A DNA stretch of 12,908 nucleotides, from NCBI GenBank assembly GCA_963581225.1, contig CAUZMW010000071.1:1-12908 (forward strand), written 5' to 3'. This stretch comes from SMWC01 sp963581225. Its GTDB lineage: Bacteria; Pseudomonadota; Gammaproteobacteria; Steroidobacterales; Rariloculaceae. How positions within the stretch are numbered: the stretch's first letter is position 1; each line of letters starts with the position of its first letter. The notes below the pieces were generated by a model. That model was not told the origin of the DNA, did no database searches, and saw only the letters and a program-made list of their open reading frames with translations. Positions 1 through 6,186 of the stretch are shown here, in pieces. Position numbers and translations under genes: made by a program.

Positions 1-550
1 TCGGGCTGGCAGGTTGACCGTGAGTGCGAGCAAGCATTGGCAGGTCGGCGAACTCATGCGCGAGCGCGCGAAGGTCCTTCGTCAACGCCTTCATGCTGGG
101 GAGTAACACTCTTTGTCGTGCGTCTCTTAGCATCAGCGCATAGGAGAGATTATTAATGTCTTCCGATGCGCACGCGAAATGGATAAACGGACCGAGATTG
201 GTTGTGGCGTTGGAAACACCGTCGAGTTTCTCCCTGAGAAAATACTCGACAGCTTTTACGTCATGATTTGTTTTTGCCTCGAGCGCCTTAACGCTGCGGG
301 CATCCTCCAGTCCGAAACCGTCCACAAGCTGATTCAGGACATCCTTTACAGGTCCGTCGAGCGTACCGAGTTCGGGGAGATCGGTTTCGTTCGCGAGATG
401 TTGCAGCCAGCGAACCTCGACGAGCGTGCGATAGCGGATCAGCGCGTACTCAGACAGGTACTCGCGTAGCGGCGCCGCCTTGGCGGCATAACGACCATCC
501 AACGGTGAGAGAGCAGTGAGGACGGTGGGGTCCACAGGGTTGCTCGGCAT
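1..550 (-). CDS. purB: Adenylosuccinate lyase PurB, N-terminal part (runs off the window)
   Basis: PurB cleaves SAICAR and adenylosuccinate, releasing fumarate, in purine nucleotide synthesis (cytosol, homotetramer). Reverse-strand translation from the ATG at 550-548 gives 183 residues open to the window edge, so roughly 40% of a usual ~456-residue protein. It starts MPSNPVDPTVLTALSPLDGR, matching the 'SPLDGRY' opening of the E. coli-type enzyme. Further family landmarks are EVRWLQHL, TNHDVKAVEYFLREKL, HFACASEDINN and ARTHGQP, whose His (residue 177) corresponds to the catalytic His of the N-terminal domain. The usual C-T-S-E-D-I reads C-A-S-E-D-I here, a Thr-to-Ala change. The gene is divergent from fumC; both products handle fumarate. 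Identity is very secure; the start is supported by alignment to the family, although no strong Shine-Dalgarno precedes it. Confidence 0.95.
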   Translation of the reverse strand, partial: MPSNPVDPTVLTALSPLDGRYAAKAAPLREYLSEYALIRYRTLVEVRWLQHLANETDLPELGTLDGPVKDVLNQLVDGFGLEDARSVKALEAKTNHDVKAVEYFLREKLDGVSNATTNLGPFIHFACASEDINNLSYALMLRDARQRVLLPSMKALTKDLRALAHEFADLPMLARTHGQPASP

Positions 551-577
551 CCCTATACAAGCAGTTGCGGAGTGCGC

Positions 578-583
578 ATCATA
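578..583 (-). promoter_or_regulatory. Possible -10 box for purB
   Basis: On the reverse strand this reads TATGAT, five of six matches to the sigma-70 -10 consensus. It would start transcription about 20 nt before the purB ATG. No convincing -35 lies at 16-18 nt, so this is weak. I see no clear sigma-70 promoter for fumC in the 110-bp purB/fumC gap. Confidence 0.2.
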
Positions 584-650
584 CACTGTTCCCTGAGTTT
601 CTCCGACTCTGGGTAGCCGGGGTTGGGTCGGCCAGGATTGAATTTTCTTG

Positions 651-656
651 AGGAGG
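651..656 (+). promoter_or_regulatory. Strong ribosome binding site of fumC
   Basis: AGGAGG, a full Shine-Dalgarno core, lies four bases before the ATG at 661 and fixes the fumC start. It is the strongest ribosome binding site in the window and suggests high translation of fumarase. Confidence 0.8.
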
Positions 657-660
657 GAGA

Positions 661-2046
661 ATGACAGCGGATAAGCGAGTCGAGCGCGACAGTATGGGAG
701 AGTTGGAGGTTCCGGCCGAAGCGCTCTGGGGAGCTCAGACGCAGCGCGCCGTCGATAACTTTCCGATCAGCGGAATCGCGATGCCGCGGCAGTTCATCCG
801 TGCGCTGGGACATATAAAGGGCGCTGCCGCAGCCACGAACTTGACGCTGGGACTGTTGGCGGAGGACATCGCTGCCGCCATTCAGGCGGCAGCGGGAGAA
901 GTCGCCGACGGGCAATACGACACGGCATTTCCGATTGACGTGTTTCAAACAGGCTCGGGGACTAGCTCCAACATGAATGCCAACGAGGTGATTGCGCGTC
1001 TTGCCAGTCAGGCTTCAGGGTTGCCGGTCCACCCGAACGACCATGTCAATATGGGGCAGAGCAGCAACGACGTCATACCCACGGCGATCCACGTCAGCGC
1101 CGCGATGGCGGTAACTGAAGATCTGCTGCCGGCCCTGCAGCATTTGTCCGACACGATCGATCGAAAGGGCCGATTGCTGTCCGAGGTCGTCAAGACAGGC
1201 CGCACGCACCTCATGGATGCGATGCCGGTTCGCTTCGACCAGGAATTATCCGGCTGGGCGACGCAGATCCGCACCGACTATCAGCGCATTGCGGGGGTTC
1301 TGCCGCGGCTGAGCGGGCTTGCGCAGGGCGGTACGGCCGTCGGCACCGGGATCAACGCCCATCCGGAGTTCGGCGTCCGCATGGCGGCGGAGCTTGCGAC
1401 GACTACCGGAATCGCCTTTCGCCCTGCAGATAGCTACTTCGAGGCGCTGAGTTGTCAGGACACGGCTGTCGAATTGTCGGGCCAGCTCAAGACGACCGCC
1501 GTGAGTCTAATGAAGATCGCGAACGACCTGCGCTGGATGAACAGCGGGCCGCTCGCCGGACTCGCAGAGATCGCTTTACCATCGCTCCAGCCCGGTAGCA
1601 GCATCATGCCTGGGAAAGTGAATCCTGTGATCCCGGAGGCCGTGGCGATGGTCGCGGCACAGGTCATCGGCAACGACACGACAATTACCGTTGCGGGCCA
1701 GTCCGGTAACTTTCAGCTCAATGTCATGCTGCCGGTTATTTCGTACAACCTATTGCAGAGCATCGAACTTCTCGGTAGCGCCGCCGGCGTCCTGGCCGAT
1801 GCGGCGATCGAAGGATTCACCGTCAACGAAGCGAACCTACAGGGCGCGTTAGAGCGCAACCCAATACTCGTGACCGCGCTGAATCCCGTCATCGGTTACG
1901 AGAAGGGTGCCGCGATAGCGAAGAAGGCCTACAAGGAGGGTCGGCCGATTCAGGAGGTAGCAGCGCAGGAAACCGAGCTCAGTAACGAAGAGCTCAAGAC
2001 CCTGCTCGATCCTAAGGAGTTGACGCGAGGCGGGATCAAAGGCTGA
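661..2046 (+). CDS. fumC: Class II fumarate hydratase FumC
   Basis: FumC reversibly hydrates fumarate to L-malate in the TCA cycle; it is the iron-free, heat-stable, oxygen-tolerant homotetrameric class. The 461-residue product matches the usual ~465. Superfamily landmarks are intact: TSSNMN at residues 101-106, the catalytic-site His 183 in GRTHLMDA (E. coli His188), and the signature GSSIMPGKVN at 312-321 with the mobile-loop serine S313 (E. coli Ser318). The start is set by an AGGAGG four bases upstream. It heads a rightward gene set with the Nudix gene 7 bp downstream, and lies divergent to purB, whose product also makes fumarate. Argininosuccinate lyase and aspartase share the fold, but the N-terminal 'ALWGAQTQRAV' and overall sequence are FumC-like. 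No oddities seen. Confidence 0.97.
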   Translation: MTADKRVERDSMGELEVPAEALWGAQTQRAVDNFPISGIAMPRQFIRALGHIKGAAAATNLTLGLLAEDIAAAIQAAAGEVADGQYDTAFPIDVFQTGSGTSSNMNANEVIARLASQASGLPVHPNDHVNMGQSSNDVIPTAIHVSAAMAVTEDLLPALQHLSDTIDRKGRLLSEVVKTGRTHLMDAMPVRFDQELSGWATQIRTDYQRIAGVLPRLSGLAQGGTAVGTGINAHPEFGVRMAAELATTTGIAFRPADSYFEALSCQDTAVELSGQLKTTAVSLMKIANDLRWMNSGPLAGLAEIALPSLQPGSSIMPGKVNPVIPEAVAMVAAQVIGNDTTITVAGQSGNFQLNVMLPVISYNLLQSIELLGSAAGVLADAAIEGFTVNEANLQGALERNPILVTALNPVIGYEKGAAIAKKAYKEGRPIQEVAAQETELSNEELKTLLDPKELTRGGIKG

Positions 2047-2053
2047 CGACCTG

Positions 2054-2665
2054 TTGCGTGCTCTGATCGAGAAACGACTCGCGCGTGGCGCGGAGCAGGC
2101 CGATCCGCTGTCGAGGCTGTTGGCCGAGGCACTCGGACCGGTGTCTCAGGAACTCCAGGATTTCCTTAACGATTCGCCTATTGCAGCCGCTGTGTTGTTG
2201 GGGCTCGTCGAGCGGTCTGCCGGGCTACACGTGATCTTGACGGAGCGCGCCGAGCATCTGAACGATCACCCCGGGCAAGTCAGTTTTCCAGGTGGGCGAA
2301 TCGAGTCGTCCGACGCCGGTCCGGTAGCGGCAGCCCTCAGAGAGGCAGAGGAAGAGGTCGGACTGCCCGCGGATCTGGTTTCCGTCGCCGGTTGTATGCC
2401 GGAGATCCTGACCGGCACCGGTTTCCTGATCACACCTGTCATCGGCTTCGTGGCGCCGGAATTTCGTGCCTCCCCCGATCGCGCCGAGGTCGCAGACGTC
2501 TTCGAAGTACCTCTGGCATTTCTGCTCGAAGACGGGAATCTACGTTCGAGTACGCGTGAACGCTTCGGGACGTCCTTGCGGATGGTCGAGTTTGACTATG
2601 ACGGGCACACCATCTGGGGTGCGACCGCGACGATGTTGAGGAACTTTTGTTCACTAATAAAATAA
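2054..2665 (+). CDS. Nudix hydrolase, CoA pyrophosphatase (NudL/UPF0035) type
   Basis: Proteins of this family hydrolyse CoA and CoA derivatives to 3',5'-ADP and phosphopantetheine, a nucleotide house-cleaning reaction. The 203-residue product carries the UPF0035-type signature LTERAEHLNDHPGQVSFPGG. It runs straight into the Nudix box, with GG then LREAEEEVGL, whose glutamates bind Mg2+; GG-to-RE spacing is slightly longer than the general Nudix pattern, as expected for this subfamily. One signature position that is usually Arg (before x3-G) is Asn here. The C-terminal IWGATATML is also typical. The start is taken as TTG at 2054, 7 bp after the fumC stop; no ATG occurs before the conserved domain, so the start is the least certain part. 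The last codons and the downstream junction are unusually AT-rich. Likely cotranscribed with fumC. Confidence 0.88.
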   Translation: MRALIEKRLARGAEQADPLSRLLAEALGPVSQELQDFLNDSPIAAAVLLGLVERSAGLHVILTERAEHLNDHPGQVSFPGGRIESSDAGPVAAALREAEEEVGLPADLVSVAGCMPEILTGTGFLITPVIGFVAPEFRASPDRAEVADVFEVPLAFLLEDGNLRSSTRERFGTSLRMVEFDYDGHTIWGATATMLRNFCSLIK

Positions 2666-2671
2666 TATAAT
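2666..2671 (+). promoter_or_regulatory. Perfect -10 hexamer just upstream of mazG
   Basis: TATAAT, an exact sigma-70 -10 consensus, sits in an AT-rich patch (about 2645-2705) that stands out from its GC-rich surroundings. Initiation 6-8 nt downstream would fall at about 2678, giving mazG an almost leaderless mRNA. No good -35 is visible at 16-18 nt (ACTTTT-like only), so activity is uncertain. Confidence 0.35.
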
Positions 2672-2681
2672 TCAATCTATT

Positions 2682-3476
2682 ATGAATGATATAGAGAAAT
2701 TACTTGAGATAATGGTTCGGCTCAGAGATCCGCATCAGGGTTGCCCGTGGGACGTTGAGCAGACTTTCGCGAGCATCGCCCCATACACGATCGAAGAGGC
2801 CTATGAAGTCGCTGACGCCATCGCGAGAAACGATCTGGAGAATCTGAAGGACGAGCTTGGGGATCTTCTGTTGCAGGTCGTCTACCACGCCCGGATCGCG
2901 GAGGAGTCAGGCGCTTTCGACTTCGCCGCGGTCGTCGCCACGATCAGCGATAAGATGACGCGGCGTCATCCCCACGTTTTCGGCGCCGAGCGGATTGACA
3001 GCGCCGAGGCGCAAAGGCTCGCCTGGGACGTCTTGAAGGATGCTGAGACGGCCGATCAGGAGCGGGCGAGCGTTCTGGACGGACTGCCCGTGGCGTTGCC
3101 GGCATTGAGCCGTGCCATGAAGCTCGGTCGCCGTGCCGAGCGTGTGGGTTTCGACTGGCCTGACTTGAGTGGGCCGCGCGCGAAGGTCGACGAGGAGTTG
3201 CAGGAGCTCGATGAGGCCGTTGCACAGGGCAGTGAAGACGCGATCAGCGCGGAGATGGGCGATGTGTTGTTCGCGTTGGCGAATGTCTGCCGGCATTTGA
3301 AGCTGGACCCTGAATCCTGCCTGCGCGGCGCCAATCTTCGCTTCGACGAGCGCTTCCGGCGAGTGGAGAAGAAGGTAGGTGCCGCGGGCGGTGATTGGCG
3401 GGCGTTCGGTACTGATGGTCTGGAAGTGCTTTGGCAGGACGCGAAGAGCGAGTTATTGGAGGGCGATCCGGTATGA
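2682..3476 (+). CDS. mazG: Nucleoside triphosphate pyrophosphohydrolase MazG
   Basis: MazG hydrolyses (d)NTPs to NMPs plus pyrophosphate, removing aberrant nucleotides and influencing (p)ppGpp-linked stress survival; cytosolic dimer. The 264-residue product matches E. coli length and has the usual two MazG domains. Domain 1 begins with RLRDPHQGCPWD (13-24) and holds the metal-binding set E38, E39, E42, E58, D61. Domain 2 has E171, E172, E175 and E191, D194 (EMGD). The start at 2682 gives MNDIEKLLEIMVRLRDP, which aligns end to end with the E. coli N-terminus, although no Shine-Dalgarno is seen and the first ten codons are AT-rich. The stop overlaps the rraA start (ATGA), so the two are translationally coupled. 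Identity is very secure. Confidence 0.96.
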   Translation: MNDIEKLLEIMVRLRDPHQGCPWDVEQTFASIAPYTIEEAYEVADAIARNDLENLKDELGDLLLQVVYHARIAEESGAFDFAAVVATISDKMTRRHPHVFGAERIDSAEAQRLAWDVLKDAETADQERASVLDGLPVALPALSRAMKLGRRAERVGFDWPDLSGPRAKVDEELQELDEAVAQGSEDAISAEMGDVLFALANVCRHLKLDPESCLRGANLRFDERFRRVEKKVGAAGGDWRAFGTDGLEVLWQDAKSELLEGDPV

Positions 3477-3973
3477 GGCATGAAGATTTTCCGTCGACCT
3501 GCGATCTCTACGATCAGTTTCTAACCGAGGCGCGTGTGCCGTCGAACGTTTTTACTCACTTCGGCGGCAGGACGCGTTTCTCAGGTCGAGCGACGACCGT
3601 GAAATGTTTCGAAGACAATTCCCGTGTCCGGGAGCTGGCGCAGACGCCGGGTGAAGGCAGAGTCATGGTGGTCGATGGCGGCGGGTCGTATCGTTGCGCT
3701 CTCGTTGGCGATGTCATTACGGGAATGGCCGAGGAGTACGGTTGGGAAGGGATTGTGGTGTTCGGCTGCGTGCGAGATCGTGCGGCACTTGGCAAGCTCG
3801 ATATGGGCGTATTGGCACTCGCGGCCACGCCAAGAAAGTCGGTCCGTAACGGCGCAGGCAAGACCGACCTGCCGGTAGACCTCGGCGACATCGTCTGCAA
3901 TCCGGACGATCGCGTGTTCGTCGATGAAGACGGCGTGCTGCTGCTCGATGCCGACGCCAGTCTAGCGTTGTAG
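3473..3973 (+). CDS. rraA: RraA family protein (RNase E regulator or oxaloacetate decarboxylase/aldolase)
   Basis: RraA proteins share a fold with class II 4-hydroxy-4-methyl-2-oxoglutarate aldolases; E. coli RraA binds RNase E and slows RNA decay. The 166-residue product begins MRHEDFPSTCDLYD and follows the E. coli protein closely: FGGR (30-33), TVKCFEDN (42-49), VVDGGGS (66-72), and WEGIVVFGCVRD (91-102). Unlike E. coli RraA, it keeps a complete D-X20-R-D motif (D80, R101, D102), which binds divalent metal and pyruvate in the aldolases, so oxaloacetate decarboxylase or aldolase activity is plausible. The start is the ATG at 3473, overlapping the mazG stop (ATGA), with GGAGGG at 3458-3463 nine bases upstream; a longer reading frame from 3431 has no family support. 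Last gene of the rightward housekeeping set, followed by palindromic repeats. Confidence 0.9.
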   Translation: MRHEDFPSTCDLYDQFLTEARVPSNVFTHFGGRTRFSGRATTVKCFEDNSRVRELAQTPGEGRVMVVDGGGSYRCALVGDVITGMAEEYGWEGIVVFGCVRDRAALGKLDMGVLALAATPRKSVRNGAGKTDLPVDLGDIVCNPDDRVFVDEDGVLLLDADASLAL

Positions 3974-3980
3974 CAGCACG

Positions 3981-4017
3981 GGTCTTGCTTTGTGGGAGCG
4001 ACCGCTCCTACAAGACC
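3981..4017. repeat. REP-like palindrome with extended stem after rraA
   Basis: The core is TGTGGGAGC (3991-3999) facing GCTCCTACA (4004-4012), complementary except one G-T wobble, with a four-base loop. Just outside, GGTCTTG (3981-3987) pairs perfectly with CAAGACC (4011-4017), so the hairpin can be extended or refolded; the two pairings overlap at 4011-4012. No T-run follows on either strand, so it is not a classic intrinsic terminator. It lies eight bases past the rraA stop, between convergent genes, and could limit 3' decay or act as a bidirectional end signal. Confidence 0.7.
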
Positions 4018-4030
4018 GCACGACATCCGT

Positions 4031-4094
4031 TGTGGGAGCGACGGCCTCGTCGCGATTCTCCGGCGCGTTTTGCGGCCAGGCGGCCGCCCCTACA
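4031..4094. repeat. REP/BIME-like element with two hairpins, overlapping the tctAB 3' end
   Basis: It opens with TGTGGGAGCGAC, an exact 12-base direct copy of 3991-4002, 40 bp downstream of it. It holds two perfect 6-bp hairpins, GCGACG/CGTCGC (4038-4053) and GCGGCC/GGCCGC (4072-4087), each with a four-base loop. The ends TGTGGGAG and CCCCTACA are near-inverted copies. This architecture is that of REP elements mobilised by RAYT (TnpA-REP) transposases in gammaproteobacteria (family knowledge; no transposase here). The right end covers the stop codon (4092-4090) and part of the last sense codon of the leftward transporter gene. Confidence 0.72.
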
Positions 4095-6165
4095 GGAGAT
4101 TCAGAAAATTCGAGGAGCGCAGCGCCGGGATCAGGTCGCCGAGCAGGGCCGTAGGCCACGGCACTCTCAGCACCTGATGGAACAGCAGGTACCACGCCGC
4201 CCAGGTGACTACGGCGACGGTCGAGGCTAATAGCCACCGCTCCCGTCCTTCGACCCGCATGTAACCGATCAAAAATAGCAGCATCGCCGGTAACAGGCCG
4301 ATCAACAACGCCATCCCGAGTAGGCCAGCGCACCAACCGAAATACCGCGCGGCGCGCATGCCGATCTCTCTCCTGGATAAGTGCGCGAATTCGTCGGAGA
4401 GATCGAAGCTGGAGGCTGACGTAGTAGCCGCTGCCGAACTCGGGCCTGCTGCGGGGCTCGTATTCCCGGCGCTAAAGAACAGCGTCGACACCAGGTGCCA
4501 GCCGCTGAATAGGATGCCCGTCCAACCGACGACCTGCGGCACGAGCGACGCACCTAACTCCCAACTCCTGGAACCGAACAGGCAAGCCGTGAAGAATAGG
4601 AAGACCGCTCCACTAAACAGGCTGTCCGGACCCAGCTGCTCCGGGCGAAAGCCGATCGCGAGTTTCTGCTGAGTTTCTCTGCGGTGTCTAAAGTAGTCGC
4701 TCAGCGTGGGTTTCAGAACTCCGTATAAGGTCACAGCGAAAACTCCGAGTACGATCGGTCGCGTTAACCAGTTGAATTCATAGCGTTGGTACGAGATAAA
4801 CATATAGCGTTCTATCAGACCGCCGAGGACCAGCCCGAGCAGTAGCGGTGGTCGCGGCCAATGCACACGTTTCATGACCCACCCGAGGATCCCGAATCCG
4901 AGGAGCGCGACAATGTCACCCCACTGGCGCGTGCCCTGAAAGGCGCCGATGAATGTGATCGAGAGTACGACCGGAGCAAGAATGCCGATTCTGACTCGCG
5001 CGATCGCGGCGAGTTGATTCGCGAACAGGAAGCAGATACCCGAGCCGAGAATATTCGCGATCGCTAACGTCCACACGAGTGTATAGGTGACGTCCAGATG
5101 TTCGGTCAGCATCTCCGGACCGGGCGTGATGCCGTGGATAAGGAATGCGCCGAGCATTAACGCCATTGCGGCCGTCGCCGGTACGCCGAAGGCAATCGTA
5201 GAAATCAGCGCGCCGCCTTCTTTTGCATTATTGGAACTCTCCGACGCGATGACGCCTCGGACATCACCCTTGCCGAAGGTTTCGGCCGCGCCTTTCTCCG
5301 ATCGCAACGCGTGGCCATAGGCGATCCAGTCGATCACAGCCGCACCGATACCGGGGACTGCGCCGAGCACGGAGCCGATACCGGAGCAGCGGAAGACGAG
5401 GAACATATTGGCGAACGTGTCCTTGATGCCCGCGACTTGATCCCAACGGTTGGTGATCCGATGACTATCGGGCAACGGTCTTCGGCCGATCGCCATGTCC
5501 GCAAGTTCGGGAATCGCAAACAGCCCTAAGGCGAGCGGCACCAATGGGATGCCGTCGAGCAGATAGAGGAGGTCGAATGTCCAGCGTTCGGTCGCGGTAT
5601 TGGGTTCCTCGCCAACGGTCGCGATCATGACGCCGATTGCTGCTGCCGCAAGGCCTTTCAGCTTCGTCCCGCCACTCAGGACGCCGACAAGTGAGAGGCC
5701 GAAGATACAGAAAGCGAGTAGCTCCGGAGAGCCGAAGCTCAGAATAAACGGTCGCAGTATCGGTACGCTGAAGGCGAGAAAGACCGCACCGAACAGCCCA
5801 CCGATGACCGATGCCGAGAATGCCGCGCCGAAAGCACGGGCCGCTAGGCCCTGTTTCGCCATCGGGTGCCCGTCGAGGATCGTCGCTGCGGATCCCACGG
5901 TACCCGGGACGCCGAACAGCACCGCGGGGATCGTGTCCGACGTAACGACCACTGCCTGTAAACCGACCAGGAACGCCAGAGCGGTCAACGGATCCATGTC
6001 GAACGTGAACGGCAGGAGCAGGGATAGCCCGACAACGCCTCCCAACCCAGGAATGACGCCAAGGGATAGACCAATCAGTACTCCCAGAGCGACGAAACTC
6101 AGCCGAGTGGGATTGAGAAAGATCTCGGCTGCGCTGAGGGCCAGTTCAAGCACAGCGGTATCCAT
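4090..6165 (-). CDS. Tripartite tricarboxylate transporter permease, TctA-TctB fusion
   Basis: Membrane part of a TTT-family secondary transporter that takes up carboxylates delivered by a periplasmic TctC-type protein. At 691 residues it is far longer than TctA (~500). Residues 1 to ~500 are TctA: multiple membrane helices with GVIPGLGGVVGLSLLLPFTF near the N-terminus and VPGTVGSAATILDGHPMAKQG after it. From about residue 505 a TctB-like domain follows: a first helix (GAVFLFFTACLFG), a Ser/Ala-rich linker (about 562-590), then hydrophobic segments ending in a FHQVLRVPWP-type tail. The usual TctA stretch around 'GGSIPAIL' reads TSDTIPAVLFG here. It lies 21 bp downstream of the tctC-like gene and is surely cotranscribed with it. 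The stop codon falls inside a REP-like repeat. The long opposite-strand frames here are shadows. Confidence 0.92.
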   Translation of the reverse strand: MDTAVLELALSAAEIFLNPTRLSFVALGVLIGLSLGVIPGLGGVVGLSLLLPFTFDMDPLTALAFLVGLQAVVVTSDTIPAVLFGVPGTVGSAATILDGHPMAKQGLAARAFGAAFSASVIGGLFGAVFLAFSVPILRPFILSFGSPELLAFCIFGLSLVGVLSGGTKLKGLAAAAIGVMIATVGEEPNTATERWTFDLLYLLDGIPLVPLALGLFAIPELADMAIGRRPLPDSHRITNRWDQVAGIKDTFANMFLVFRCSGIGSVLGAVPGIGAAVIDWIAYGHALRSEKGAAETFGKGDVRGVIASESSNNAKEGGALISTIAFGVPATAAMALMLGAFLIHGITPGPEMLTEHLDVTYTLVWTLAIANILGSGICFLFANQLAAIARVRIGILAPVVLSITFIGAFQGTRQWGDIVALLGFGILGWVMKRVHWPRPPLLLGLVLGGLIERYMFISYQRYEFNWLTRPIVLGVFAVTLYGVLKPTLSDYFRHRRETQQKLAIGFRPEQLGPDSLFSGAVFLFFTACLFGSRSWELGASLVPQVVGWTGILFSGWHLVSTLFFSAGNTSPAAGPSSAAATTSASSFDLSDEFAHLSRREIGMRAARYFGWCAGLLGMALLIGLLPAMLLFLIGYMRVEGRERWLLASTVAVVTWAAWYLLFHQVLRVPWPTALLGDLIPALRSSNFLNLL

Positions 6166-6186
6166 CTAAGATCCAGCTCAACAAGA

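Noticed and set aside
179..469. 96-residue rightward open frame
   Set aside because: It lies antisense to purB, whose translation is unmistakable. The frame has no recognisable domain.
3431..3472. Longer N-terminus for RraA from 3431
   Set aside because: The extra 14 residues overlap mazG and have no match in the family. The ATG at 3473 has a good Shine-Dalgarno and an ATGA overlap with the mazG stop.
3981..4017. Rho-independent terminator after rraA
   Set aside because: The stem is strong but no T-run follows on either strand. It fits a REP-like palindrome better.
5600..6169. 189-residue rightward open frame
   Set aside because: It is the antisense shadow of the TctA-TctB gene. Its composition (Pro/Ser/Arg/Ala-rich) is typical of a shadow frame.
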